Below are positions 47,996-61,156 of a DNA stretch of 64,000 nucleotides, piece after piece. Numbering within the stretch: the first letter of the stretch is position 1; each line of letters begins with the position of its first letter. Origin of the DNA: Trogon surrucura (taxonomy: Eukaryota; Chordata; Aves; Trogoniformes; Trogonidae); assembly GCA_020746105.1 (NCBI GenBank), contig CM036618.1:11602501-11666500 (forward strand), given 5' to 3'. The notes under the pieces were generated by a model. The model was given only the letters and a program-made list of their open reading frames with translations, made no database searches and was not told the DNA's origin. Made by a program: the position numbers and the translations under genes.

Positions 47996-48381
47996 ACCTC
48001 ATGGCAGAGGCAAACTGGAAGGACTGGGTTCAAACCAAAAACAAGCAATGCCCAGGACTATAAATAATTTTGTCTGACGCGGCTTTTATGAAGCTTGTGC
48101 GAAATACGGAAAAGGCTGGTGTCGTCCTGGGGTTTATGACTGTGCTTCCTTCAGGAACCCTGCAGATCATTCAGCCCCCGCTCCAGGACCCAGATGAATC
48201 CTGGAAATGAAAAACCAGTGAAGCCGTTTGTGACAGCAGAGACCTTGTCTGTGGCCTGGAGTTTGGGTGTTATCACAATAAAACCAACAGTGAAGTGCAG
48301 CTGCTCAGAAGCAGACCCACACGCGAGGCCTTGAAATAGCAGAGCAGCAAGTGGAAAACCAGGAGGAGGAGCAGGGGAGGT
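47996..48381. other. Unique sequence
   Basis: Nothing recognised. Confidence 0.5.
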
Positions 48382-48752
48382 AGAATCATAGAATCATAGA
48401 ATAGTTTGGGTTGGAAGAGAACTAGAAGATCATTAAGTCCAGCCTCTGTCCCAGCCCTATCAGCCTCCTAAATGATTCCCCCCAACACAACATCCACCTG
48501 TCTCTTAAACACTTCCAGGGACGGTGACTCAACCACCTCCCTGGGCAGCCTGTTCCAATGCCTGACAACCCTTTCAGTATAGAAATTCTTCCTAATATCT
48601 AACCTGAACCTCCCCTGGCGCAATTTAAATCCATTTCCCCTCGTCCTATCACTCTCCATTAGGGAGAACAGACCAACCCCCGCCTCCCTACAACCTCCTT
48701 TCAGGTAGTTGTAGAGAGCAATGAGGTCTCCCCTCAATCTCCTCTTCTCTGG
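48382..48752 (-). mobile_element. CR1 LINE 3' end, reverse orientation
   Basis: Mirrored octamers (GAATCATA twice) are followed by GTTTGGGTTGGAAGAGAAC, CTCTTAAACACTTCCAGGG, CCACCTCCCTGGGCAGCC and CTCAATCTCCTCTTCTCTGG. The minus frame 48872-48468 keeps [20 protein letters not shown] and RNFYTERV-type residues, ending [13 protein letters not shown]. It is the same lineage as the copy at 867-1180 but less decayed. Confidence 0.94.
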
Positions 48753-48971
48753 TAAGAAATGAGAAGCCCAACAAGAAGGATGTTGGCAATCCAGGCTCCT
48801 CTGGTGGAAGATAAGAGGAGGCAGTGGTACATGCTGCCTGATAGCAGTATGACTGGATGTGTTTGCCTCCAAATACCAACTTGAACCTCTGTGTTCAAGA
48901 TATAACTTGTGCTTGCCTCACTCCTGGCTCAGAATAAACCAAACAGCGTGAGGCTGTATGATTTTAAGAGA

Positions 48972-49138
48972 TGATCACTTTCCCATCCCTTGAAACATTC
49001 AAGGTCAGGTTGAATAAAACTCTGAGCAACCTGATCTGGTTAAAAATGCCCCTGCTCACAGCAGGGGGATTGGACTAGATGATCTTTAATGGTCCCTTCC
49101 ATCCCAAAACATTCTCTGATGCTGTAATTCTGTGATTT
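48972..49138 (+). mobile_element. CR1 LINE 3' end, short
   Basis: GATCACTTTCCCATCCCTTG, CATTCAAGGTCAGGTTGAAT, CTGAGCAACCTGATCTGG, GGATTGGACTAGATGATC and a degenerate TCTGATGCTGTAATTCTGTG tail. It matches the lineage of 24840-25045. Confidence 0.88.
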
Positions 49139-52025
49139 TGCCTTAACACCCTGCAGCTCCAAAACGCTTCCCCTTGTGTGTTCAAAGTTCTCAACTTGTT
49201 CTTTAGAGGAGGGGGACTGTGACTCAGCCCCACTCACATGGAAGAGCTCCCATTACCTGGCCAGCATGCCAGATCTGCTGTCCTCAGGCTGTATGTTCTC
49301 CAGGATGATATCTTCTGAGAGAAGGGATGTTTCCACAAACTCCGCAGGATGCAGAGAAATCCGAGTAACTCATTTTGGCTTAAACTCCACAGGATGTCTC
49401 AAGTGACCACAGTGTATACTGAAATACAGGCTTAACATAAATTTGGGGATTTTGGCATTAGGTAACTGGCCACAGAGAGGTCCAACACAAGATGACCAAG
49501 TAGACAACCCCGAGTGACAGCAGAAAAACTGCTGGATGGAGTTGTCCATTCTCAAGGGGTTTTGGCATCACTAGTGACAGCCAATGACTAAGCTTTCTTA
49601 TGACAAGATCAGAGTAGAGAAATTATGGTCGTGGGGGGAACAATACCTATTTTTTGCTCATCTGTGGTTTGGGGTTTTTTTTGCTGTTTATAAAGATTTA
49701 GAAATCAAGAAGTTTCTGTCTTTTCCGTTTTTCTGCCAGTGCAGCTTCTGTTTCTGAGAACAGCCCCCAAATGGAAAGCACTGGAAAAGAGATGTGAAAT
49801 GAGAATTCAGATCTCACAACTAATTGTGAAGGGCATTTATCTTACCCTCTCCACTTTGTATGCAGACAAATTAATTCACTCCAGTTTTCAGTGCTTTCAC
49901 CACTATTTGCTTTATCTGATGGGACAGATCTTTTACCAGGAGATTAATAAGTTGTAGTGTGATTTATCAGAAAGCAGATAAAATATAAGGAACATAGATA
50001 TGTCTAAACATATTAAATCAAGCAAGGCTTTTAGTGTCCGATCTGTACAAAAGGTTGCAAGAGATTTGTCTGAGCAGCCGTTCTAATGCATGTTAATAGT
50101 GGATATAATAATGGAAATGAGAACTAAACTGGAAAACAACCCCTGTGACAGTTGTGACATAGTGGAAATAATTCAGCATCATTCATTAAGGTTGAGCAAA
50201 GGGAGAGGAATCACAAGTCAGGAAGAAGATGATACAGCAGCAGAAGAGAAGGAGGAGTTGTTGCTTCAGAGTCAGACATAGTTTATGTCTTCTTTGCAAT
50301 TTCTTAGCTCATTACCTCTAAAACAGGCTCCAGTTGTACTACATTGACTTAGCAGAGTCAGCCATCACTATTTTACAATGATCTTCCCATCAAGTCTGTC
50401 GCTGAAAACAAAATCAAAACCACTTGTCTCAACTGACTTCATGTGATATCTCTGTAAACTGCTGGCAATCCGCTGACTGGATTTGGAAACCATCGCCCTC
50501 AAAAACCTTCCCAGTTGGAAGATTTTCCTTTCTTGTTTGCCCTTCTTTTTTTTTCTCCCTTGCATTTTTGCCTTATTTTCACACATATGTCCAGCAGTAT
50601 CACAGACACCAGCTCTTTTGCAGTTGCACAGACTGTTGTCCCAAGTGGTCTCATTAAGATCTGTGTACAGTAGGCAGGATTATTATGTTTTGAATGCTTT
50701 CTAGTGCTGGTTTTATTTACAATGCCCCTTGTTTCAGTGATTGTCTGTGATTCCTCATGATCAATAATGCTACAGATGTTGCAACACAGTCGTGATGGCA
50801 GCTGGAGTGTACAATGTGAGAACTGAAAATCTGTTTAAAGCTTCTGCAGTAACCCAGGAAAATAATTTTCATTCTTCTCCCATCCCATTCAGATACACAC
50901 ATGTGGACCACTAGGGCCAGATGGCAGCCTTTACAATGTTACTCCAGCTCGTCAATGTAATTTAGAGGAGATTTTCTTTAGGATTCACATCGAATAGTGC
51001 TTGCTAGCTGGCCTGATTCACTCTGATCAGATGTGTAAGGGTATGTTTCAACCTTTTTTTCATGAGAAAAAGTAAATAAAGAAAAGTATATCCATGCTTG
51101 TTGCTGCATCCTGCAAAGGCCTGTGCTCTGCACTGTGGTTTGTTTTGGCAGACCAGGGCGTGCAGATCTGCAGATCTGGCTGTGAGTGTCATTTCCAAAC
51201 ATGTCTGCTGTTAAAATGAGCATTCCAATACATAAGTCAGATTCTCAGTATCTTTTCAGAAGTGAGAGTGAAATAAAAATGTGACTGAAACATCTCGATG
51301 CCTTATATTAAATTTGGCCCTAAGGTCAAGCTTCAGGACCTGTCTCATGGGGTCAAACCAAATGGCACGCATTAAATATCTGGACCTCATTCTCTCTAGG
51401 TACTAGACTACATCCCCAGTCTAGGTCCAAGCTTGGAAAGACTTTCGATATCTCAATTCCAGAGGCTGGTTCCTGTGGATCGCTGAACAATTCAGTGGCT
51501 CAGACAGCCTAACACAGTGCTGGAGCCCCACGTCCCTGAGGTACCTGAGCAAAGGGTCATTCATCTACCGAGCTGCTCCCAGTGTGAGAAGACAGGTACT
51601 GTGTTATTGCCTAAGCTTATCTTCATGTAGGTCTGTCATCTGTGTGTATTTGTATGCCAAAACCAATGCCTAAAATGCCTAATTCCCTCGGACTGCATTA
51701 AGGACTTACGGCACGATCCCCCAGTAAGCGTGAAGGGATGCTGGTGGAGAACCAGAAGGTGTCCTTTTACTTAGAAGTCTTGAGAGATCCAAAGGTGTAT
51801 AGGATGACAAGTACTGAGAATCTAGACAGGAGTAAACAAGAGAGCTTAACTCTACAACCTAGAACTCTTTTGTGATAGTACAAATAAATGATAACAGCAG
51901 CCATTATAAAAGTTGTGAGCAGGACAAGTGTGTTGACTCATGCAAACATCCTCAGAACACACACTTAAGCTTGCAGGTACCAAACTTGCATAGATAAATA
52001 CCTAGATAGTTGTCACATGTATTTT
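49139..52025. other. Unique sequence, no gene supported
   Basis: Short frames, a T-rich run at 49672-49682 and a TC-rich stretch at 50530-50560. No recognisable repeat. Confidence 0.5.
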
Positions 52026-52080
52026 ACTTATGTAACACTTTCCTTTCAAGGATCATGGGGAACTTTGTAAACATGAGTGA
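52026..52080 (-). repeat. Possible MIR-like fragment
   Basis: CTTATGTAACACTTTCCTTT, CAAGGATCATGG and AACTTTGTAAACATGAGTGA follow the same '…cacttatatagcac…aaggat…ctttacaaacat…' wording as the 47.77-kb element. Short, so uncertain. Confidence 0.35.
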
Positions 52081-52124
52081 ACTGCTGAAACAAATAAATA
52101 TTGAGCATGCAGATCAGACAAGGA

Positions 52125-52190
52125 ATTCCTGACCCTGCTTTGAGCAGGGATGTTGCACCAGGTGGTCTGCAGAGGTGCCTTCCAGCCCCA
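52125..52190 (+). mobile_element. CR1-type 3' terminus, short and old
   Basis: ACCCTGCTTTGAGCAGGG, then CCAGGTGGTCTGCAGAGG and TGCCTTCCAGCCCC. This matches the end of CR1 ('tgagcaggggttggaccaggtgatctccagaggtgccttccaac'). The tail octamer is gone. Confidence 0.65.
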
Positions 52191-53869
52191 GGTGACACCA
52201 AAATGTAAATAAATCCTCTACCGAGCTTGTGACACAGTTTTATAAAGGTAGCAATCTTGGGTTTTATAAAGGTAAAACTTTAGAGCCATTGGAATGAGTT
52301 ACCCATATTTCTTTCTTTGAGTTCCTTTGCTTATATTTAGTCCCACACTCCCCAGGGTTACCTGAGATGATGGATGCTGGTGAACCATCAGCGAGTTAGC
52401 TCCATCTCCTTCATCTTCCTCACACCCCACAAGTGATAGCATCTGCGTTGGAGGAGCTTGTGATTTTTGCACCAAGTGTGCAGCATTGCCACTGGAAACC
52501 AGTACCCTGCTAAGTAAATAGTGCCTGGAGTGGACACAGCAGCAGACCCTCTGTTCACTGATGAGGGATGGTGGCTCCCTCAGTGCTGCTCTGGAGCCCT
52601 CCAGCTCATTTAGGACCACTGACACTCATAATGTACACACATGCACCTGCAGAACTTGTCATATAAATATGCACTTTTTTTCTTTTCCTTTCTCATTTCT
52701 GTCTTTTCCTAAATCTTCTAATGCTCCACTTGTTCTCTGCTCTTCCTCTTTCATCAAAAACCTGGCTTCTCAAGAGCTGACATTAGTGCATTTGATGTTG
52801 GCTCTTACTCACCAGCTCCCATCACTGTAAACTACTCTACCAAGGATGTGTGATTATACTGTATCTCAAGAGTAGAATTTGATCCTCAACACATTTAAGC
52901 ACATGAATTCACCAGATTTTTTTGAAAGACTTCTAAAACTGTCCGTCCCATAATTTCTTCTTCTCATTTCCAGTAAATTAACAACATTTTCATCCAATTC
53001 TCCTAAAATTTATAATATTGAGCTAATACAGATTGCCATGGTTTCATAATAAACCAGGAGTTCCCTGTCATCACCTTCCTTGTCTATTCTGAAGATGAGT
53101 CCAAACCAAAACCTCCAAAGACCACCATCCTGTACCAGACTAATACAAGATCGGAAAGAGACTGGGCGTCTTGAACAAACTGTATTTGGCCTACCTGATT
53201 CTTGGTGGTCTTCGCAGGGCTTCCTGGGATCTCTTCTTGGCCTTGGTTGTGGAAAATGCCTCGAGGAAGATTTTTGTGGAGCTAGTAAGAAAGGATAGTA
53301 GGAAATGTACATTTAGGTACAGTGTGTCAAAGGGATTTTAACCCTCTTTGTTCCACACTGAACTTTTAGGTAACACTAATTAAACATCCCTAAGTCCTGT
53401 ATATGATCATTTTATTGTGCACAAGTTACCTTTCGAGCAAGATTTTGTGGAATTGCTGGTTTCCAGGATAAACACAGCAATATAATTCAAAAACAACCAA
53501 AATGTTGTTTTCAGGTTATTTTCCATTACGGTCACTTAAACAGAAAATAACCAAACCAAAATAACACCATAAAAAGGTGAAATAAAAAGGGAGAAAAGTG
53601 AATGGAAAAAAATAAATATGGAGTAAAACAATCCCACTATATAAAATAGTTGTCAGGTTTTCTGCTCTGCTACATCAGCTTTGAGCCAGTGTAGCTTCAT
53701 GGTTGTAAAGGGGGAAGCACTGCAGCCAGAAATCATCCCAACAGAGCGTTTCTGCTGGGAAATAGCCAGCTACAACAGCTACCTGTGCCCTTTCCTTATC
53801 TCAGTAATGGGTAAGACCTGGGATGAGAGTTACTCAGCCTTAACCTCTCTTGGGAATAAAAGGATGCTG
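52191..53869. other. Unique sequence
   Basis: No gene or repeat recognised. Confidence 0.5.
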
Positions 53870-53920
53870 AGCACAACTAGGTCCTTTCCAACTCAAGCCA
53901 TTCTATGATTCTATGATTCA
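53870..53920 (+). mobile_element. CR1 3' tail remnant
   Basis: ACTAGGTCCTTTCCAACTC, AAGCCATTCTATGATTCTAT and GATTC. Only the last 50 bp of a CR1 are recognisable. Confidence 0.85.
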
Positions 53921-54536
53921 ACAGCCCACTTCTTAGAACTTGTATGCAAGAAGAACTTCCCATTTAGGAGTGCTGATGTGAAGATTTTTATGCTGATCAT
54001 ATCTATTTCCTTCTGAGGCTGCTAAAACTTCATTTTTTTTTTCAAAGTCTTAGAAAAATTATTCTCAACAAGGCAAAGCTTCCTTCTTTGGATGGATGTT
54101 TCCGAAGATCTCAGGCCTTGATTTACTTCTAGATGAATCCGTGGGGAAAAAAAATAGCACATTGATTCAACAGGAGAAGAGTTAGGCTGGTGCATGGAAA
54201 AATCCTACATGTAACTTTAGTGAATAATGAATCTAGTTGACAACAATCACTTTTTTTGGTGAAAACATGTACTCAAGAGAAGTAATTATTATTCATTATC
54301 TTAGCAGTTATAACAGAGGTATGTTTGGCGTTAGGTCAAGTGGCAGTGGATCAGCAGCTATATTTCCTTTATACTCCACACGACAGCCCACAAATCCCTT
54401 GCACACAGAGCCAGATATTCATATGAACATAGCCCAAAATTACTGGAGCCCATCAACCTCCAAGATGCACTAGTCCATGTTGTTGAGTGAAATTATTCAT
54501 ATTCTCATTTCTCTCTTTTCTACTGTCTTTTGTCAG
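53921..54536. other. Unique sequence
   Basis: Ends in a long pyrimidine-rich run (54505-54536) that would serve as a splice acceptor tract for the interval that follows. Confidence 0.5.
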
Positions 54537-54587
54537 GGCTTCCTCCTTGCAACTTATTTTCCTTCATACATTGTATATCTTGTTCAG
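54537..54587 (+). other. Micro-exon-like interval (unproven)
   Basis: The interval is preceded by an extended pyrimidine tract ending TTTTGTCAG and followed by CAG|GTAAGA, both near-consensus. It is 51 nt, exactly 17 codons, and open in phase 0 as GFLLATYFPSYIVYLVQ, a hydrophobic peptide that could be part of a membrane segment. I do not recognise the protein. Short open intervals between good splice sites occur by chance, so confidence stays low. Its phase is compatible with the interval at 2253-2344, but nothing links them. Confidence 0.18.
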
Positions 54588-57289
54588 GTAAGATATTCAG
54601 ATTTGGATATCTTAGTCAGCTTTTACGGTACTTAACTCTGACAAGACCTTCTGGTGAGGCAAATCGAGTTGCTTGCCTTAGTGGTTTGGTTTATCCCTGT
54701 CCTAAGCCTTAAGCTTCATGTGATGGGTGTGTATGGGGGTAGTGAGACAAGTCAGTCAGGAAAATGCAGAGTGGGAGAGGGATGCCGTTGCTAAGAATGT
54801 TTCATCCACCATTCATGGAGAAAAAGGTCACCGAGAGCGAGCCATAAAGTGGATGAATTGCTCAGGCAAGATATACAGGTGCCAAAGGTCACACATTAAG
54901 TATCTCTGGTCTGAACAGATGACACAAATCATTCTGAAAGCTCCCGGCGTATGCAGAGGCAGCTTGGTGAGATGAGGTGCAGCACTTCTTGTACGATGGG
55001 TCTGCCCTGCCAGGCGTGGTGGGATTTGCCTGCTGGGTGAGATCTGCTTTCCAGGGCAAGCTGTGTTTCCAGGCAGGAGAGCCCCATGGAAGTAGGTTTT
55101 AGAAGGAGAGTAACAGAGGGGTGCAATGTATGTGGGAGACCAGATGCGGTGGCAGAATAAAATGGAAATGTGGGAGGCAGGGAGTACAGGGAACTCAAAT
55201 GTGTGTATAGATGAAAACGTCATGAGCCCTGGAGGGGAGAAGAGAAAGGCTGAACTTGGGAGAGAAGGAGAGCAATGAGGTGCTCCAAAGAAAGGTGTGA
55301 TAAATGCTATGTCGCAGGTAAGAAAAATATAATTGTATTATAATTTTTAGTCTCTTTTTCCTCCAAACACAGATGTCTATACAACTGTGTGAAAGTTTGT
55401 ATACATCTATATGTCTATGTCCATACATGTATATGATATAACACTCTTTTTATGAAACTCATTTAATGGAGGGGTTCTGTATATCCTAAATTTTATTTTC
55501 TTCTGACACGGGAAAATTCCCTTAGGCTACCAACATCAGCTGCTTTCTGTTATGCTGCCATCTGTTATGTAAAATAACTAGAATTCCTTTTATTTTTTTC
55601 TTTCCCCAGTGGCTTTCCTGTTTTTCAGCTTTGGTCAGCTCTGGTTAGTTTTGTCTTTCTAGCTTTCTTTCATGATGCAAAACAGCCCTTTAGCTGTTAA
55701 ATAAATAAAAATATTGGAAAATAGGATAAAAGGATTTAACTCTACATATAAAATGCATAAAATCTATCTACTTTAGTCATTTGAGAAAAACCTATTGTTT
55801 TGCTTTCTAGTTGCTGATCTAAATCACAGTATATTCGAAAGTGTATGTGGCATTTATGCTGGGAGTTATAGCAAGTTCACCATGGCTGTATACTGCTGTA
55901 CTTCATATCTGAATCAAGATTCATATTTTAAAACATCTTTGAAATGCAGATGTGATTGAATTAAGCATTTCAATTTAAAATTTTAATTTATTTAAGATTC
56001 AATATCCAAATCATTGCACGCGGAACTAAATATCTATAGTATTTATATTGCCAGTACCTAACAGGGTACACCACAGATGACTTTGAAGTCTTTGGAAACT
56101 CATTAGACTGGCATGGACTTTGAAAATACGTGAAATGTGCTGTAAGCCCAACTGCAGAGTGATATTATTCTCTAATTTTAATTATCCTCTTAAAACTAGA
56201 ATTTTTCCTTTTTATGGTGGCCCTCAGATAAGTTTTTAGGGTAAAGCCTCTGCATGTCTTCCCATGTAGCCTATACATTCATAGTTTCTTTAAGCTGAAG
56301 AAATATTTACTATATATCTAGAAAATTCAATTTATATCTGACCACGGGGGTTTTATGGAAAAATTACTTTTCTGTAGTTTTTCAGATGACTATATTAAAC
56401 CCAGGATTCAATAGTCTGTATTGCTCTCAGAAGACAACAAGTACTGTGATGCAATGTCTATCCCTCTAACTCACCTTTCCCCTGGGACTCCGTGCACCTC
56501 CCTCTGATCCCTCAGCTGGTAGAAATGATCCCAGTATCTACATCATCAGTCTCGTTTTATAAATGTCACGAGAAGGAAGTCTTTGTCATTTGTTAGCCTC
56601 AATTTTGATCTAGATTTCCAGGAGGAGGGAAAATGTGATGGCATGGGACCAGCCATAGGGGATTGCTGATCCTCTGCAGTTTAAAAAGCAGTGGCAACGA
56701 CAGAAGTGTTCACTGACTGGTGCAAACGATGTCTTCAGATGTGAACTTCTGCGGGGGAACTGGGAGGGACAGGGCTGTTGTTGCCTCTTGGAGCTGATCA
56801 AGGAGAAACAGAGAACGACAGGACTAGGACTCTAGGACTGTTGTATCTGCTGGCCTCCAGCAGATGAACTGGTGGAAAAAGTATAGCATTCATAAAGTTT
56901 GCTCTTTCCTAAACCATTTGAACTTCTTTTTTTTTTAACCTCTGAGATGCAAAGACACAAATCCCATGCAAAGCCTGCCTATCTGTGTGTAAATGCTAAC
57001 TTACCATTGCTCCTGTACATGCATACTGTAGCTCCACAAACTCACGACCTTCTCTGGAGAGCTTTCTATTTAAACTATCAAGATGTCCTGCCTGAGAGCT
57101 GTGAGTGTCCTAGGGGCCAGCACCAGTGGGCTTGTGGGCCTCTGCCTCCACGAAGGACTGAGAGACACAGATGACGGATTTTATACTGCTTAAATTCATG
57201 TATGTAAATTTGTCACCTAAGTCTCAACTGCTTTTCTGGGCATCCCTTGAAGTCATTACAAGCTCGGTTCTAGTGTCCCCACCATAAGA
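54588..57289. other. Unique AT-rich sequence
   Basis: No gene supported. The stretch 55900-56060 is AT-rich and complex, and may be a conserved element, but no motif is decisive. Confidence 0.5.
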
Positions 57290-57760
57290 GGGACATAGAT
57301 CTGCTGGAGCGTGTTCAGAGGAGGCCACAAAGATGATCCAGGGGCTGGAGCACCTCTGCTACGAGGACAGGCTGAGGCAGCTGGGATTGTCCAGCCTGGA
57401 GAAGAGAAAACTCCAGGGGGACCTTATAACTGCCTTCCAATACCTGAAGGGATCCTACAGGGGAGGGAATTTTTACAAGAGCATCCACTGATAGGACAAA
57501 GGGAAATGGGTTTAAGTTGAAAGAGAATAGATTTAGATTAGATCTTAGGAAGAAATTCTTCAGTACGAGGGTGGCAAGACTTTGGAATAGATTGCCCAGA
57601 GATGTTGTGGTTGCCCCCTCCCTGGAGGTGTTCAAGGCCAAGTTGGACAGAGCCTTGAGTAGCCTGATCTAGTTGAGAGGCGTCCCTGCCCGTAACAGGG
57701 AGGTTGGATTAGAGGATCTCTAAGGTGCCTTCCAACTTAGGCCATTCTGTGATTCTGTGG
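57290..57760 (+). mobile_element. CR1 LINE 3' end, older lineage
   Basis: GACATAGATCTGCTGGAGCG, GGAGCACCTCTGCTACGAGG, CTTCCAATACCTGAAGGGAT, AGATTTAGATTAGATCTTAG, TTGGATTAGAGGATCTC and a GATTCTGTGG tail. Its 'acaagagcatccactgataggac' segment resembles the classic chicken CR1 family more than the other copies here do. Confidence 0.94.
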
Positions 57761-60700
57761 AAATAGAAAGTTGCAAGAAACTTTTCTTCTTATCTGATTT
57801 TGACACTTCCCATTTAATGGGAAAAATACTCCCTCAGAGTGCTCCTCTGGCACCACAGGTGGCAGAGAGAGCCTAAACCCAACTTTTACAGATTGGTATT
57901 TAGGTGAAACTGATTCCACCTGAAGTTGGTGCCTGACGTGTCCTAGCAAGACACAGCAAAGCTGAAAGCCAGTGAGCAGTGACCTGAGACTCAGCACAGT
58001 GGGTTGTGGGATGCCCAGACACGGGGATATTGACCAGATCACTGGCACCACCACAGACCAAACCAAACTTGCTTAAATTCACTGTCATATGCCAGCCACA
58101 GATCAAAGCAAACGCAGCTCCACGGAGATGTTAGTTGTCAATCGGTAAGGTCCACTCGAGCAAATAAGCCGAGTGCTTTAGAAGTTCCTCTGAGAGAGTG
58201 TTGAGCATGGAGGTGTGCTCGCCATGTGAGGAATTACCCAGGCTTCAGCTTTGTAGCAACACGGCAGTAGACTGAAGACACTTCCCGCTTTTGTAAGAAA
58301 TCATGCTTTCTTGGATCACCTGAGGAATTTGGCAATAAATAATGGCTTTGAACATTACACCTTTAAGGATACTAAAGACAGGGAGAAAAAAAATTACAAA
58401 TATACAGGTTTTACTCTATGTAAGCCCTCTGAGAAGGGCCTATGTATCACATATTTACTGAATGATTTTACAGGAATTATCCACTTAGGAAACCGCAAGA
58501 AAGCTGTAAATAGCAAGTTACTCAAGCCACACAGCAGTTAGTTCCATGAGAGGTGCCTTTTGTGGGATTTAAAGGGAGTTTAGAGAGATTTGTATATTAG
58601 GAAATTTGAGCTGGGACATGAAGAGAAACCTTTCAGTTACATGACATGCTCTGAGCACCACAATGAGTTGCTGAAACTCTTCAGTCATGACAGCGTGTTC
58701 AGTATCTCTAAGAGAAACAAGGGATTTATCATGGGGGGGAAAAACTCTAATAATAACTCATCCTGTCTGTCACTTCAGAATGATATATACTTGGATTGCT
58801 TCCTCCTCCACTGACTTGCAGCCACCTTCAGGGATAGGACAAATGCAGCTGTTCAAACAGCATGCAGCAACCCTAAACCATGCGAGGAAGTGGAGAGGTT
58901 TATCATTGCTCTTCATCTGCAAGGAATTCTAAGAAGACAGTTGAAATTACTTTGCATCTCCAAAATACTGTGTCTCTTCTGACAAAAACATGTCAAGGTA
59001 TCTTTAGTGTCCAAGCATATTTGACTTCTTTGATTTGTGACAACCAAAGCAGAGGCCCATCATTGCAAGTCTCATGGAAGAAGCAATATCTACTTTTCAG
59101 TTCGATTTTGGTAAATTGAGAACGAGTGTTTTGACTGAGAAAGCATCATTTAATGAGAGTACTGGGAAAAAAAACATGTTCCGAATTTAATTTTTTCCTA
59201 ATCTGTCTAAAAACACAGAGAAGGTGAAAGTTTATGTGGAGACCCGGGCTAAACTCTTTTTGATTATGGTCATTTATCACTCTGTTGTTGACTTTCTCTG
59301 TAACTTTTTTTTTTTTTTAATCTCCTGAAAGAAGGTGGAATAATCATTCTCACATGATTGTGTTCAGGAAAATGTTCCTGCTTTGAAGATACCTTAGGAG
59401 TATTTCTCTAACCATGGAAAGAAGTTGTTCTTCTAGTTGTGTTAAAGAGCCAGAACTATGTTGAGAAGTGTAGTACAAAGGAGATCTGCATGATTATACA
59501 GATAACACATCTAGCATTGTACTGGAAACTTTTGCAACTAATTTACTTGAAGTTCAGACACTGACCTCGGCTGGCAGGGCTTCACTGTTTTTTCACAGTG
59601 CAGGACCAGCTCCAGAGCCCTTAAAGTGTGAAGAAAATCACCAGCAGGGTGGCTTCCTGCTGTATCTGTGTGACCCAGACATGTGCTAGTGTTACCTATC
59701 GTATGTAATACACAGGTAATCCTACAAGTGGACTTTGAACCTCTCTCACAGGCTCCTGAACACCAAAGCAGAGCAGCTGAAAGTGAAAAGCTATCTGAGG
59801 CTTCACACATCTTTACTTTTGGACAGTGAAGCCTCCCTCTCTGGTTGACAGATCCAATGTTGCTCCCGGCGTGGGTTTAAGCGTCTGTAATGTCAAGGAT
59901 TTACAAAAATTCAAGTAGTGGAGTATAGCCCAGGGCTCCAGCAAGCACAGATTAAATGGTGTAATTAGGTATTTATTGAGATGTTTCTTTCTGCGAAATA
60001 TATTGTATGCTTTTCACACATACTTACATCTTCTGTTAGTGGAGGCACAAAGTACTATTGTAAGCCTTATTGAAACATTCAATTTACATTTTAAATGCTG
60101 GATTAGTAAAGCCAACAATTCAAGTATTTATTAGAAATGCAATGTTCAGACCTTGACGTGCAACCAGGACTTGTTTATTACTAACCATGTCCATTGGACC
60201 TCACATATTCTTCAGGAATGACCTACAGAAGACCAGACTGGAAGTGCAGAGGAGTAGAGAAGGGTCTGGCTGACCAGCACATTGCTTTGCTGGTGACTTT
60301 GCTTCCTCCCTGAGCCTTCATCCTTCTTGTCTATCTGGACTGCAAGCTCTCTGGAGGAGGGACTCTTCCTCACTCACCTGCACAAAGTAGTCCCAATGTG
60401 GATTGGAGTCTGTGGACAATACTCTAATACATATGTATATAACATTTTCAGAAGAGTAACGGTGTATTTGGAAGTGGGAATTACCTGGAAGTACCCTTTG
60501 AGCTCCCTGCAATGAGAGTTGCTTACCAATCTACCAGAAGCCAAAAGTTCTTGTCAATCTTTTTTTCCCTCTCACCCTAATCTTGCTACGGGGTTAAAAT
60601 TTCAAGATATGAGCCTTGCTTTCTGAGATATGAAAATCTGGGTGCTCTTTCTTTGAAAGTGTGACTTACAACAAGGAAAATACCTCATGTGAAGTCTACT

Positions 60701-61156
60701 CTTCCAGGTTAACTCCTCTTAATTCTTCTAATTCTTGAGGTCAGGAAATTATGTAATGCAAACAAAACATTGTTTAAAGGGGAAACTTAGACTGAGCAAA
60801 TATCTTTCCTGCTAGGATGGTCATGATGAAAGCTGCAAGCAGCTACAAAGTGCAGCCCTTCACCCAGGGCTGTACTTTCTTTTCTGGCCTGAGTACTCTT
60901 CTCCTAAAAAAACGGTTCACCTACTGCCTTACAAAAGGCGCTGAATCTGAAGTAGAAATAAAATAACTGCTGCACAAATATGCAATGGGATTTTTAAAAA
61001 TATTGCTGGTAGATATTTCTACAAAGAACTGCAGACACGATGGAAGTTATACGCAAAGGAACCCAACCAGCGGATCAGGAGCACTTTCACTTCTGTCGTT
61101 AGGGGTACAAGAAGTAAGTGACTGACTGCTAGCTCAAGTACCTGCTGCTTCTATAT
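57761..61156. other. Unique sequence, no gene supported
   Basis: Short frames only. A 13-T-class run lies at 59306-59319. A strong minus-strand donor (CAG|GTGAGT) is visible near 60378 with a weak acceptor about 46 bases upstream. Confidence 0.5.
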
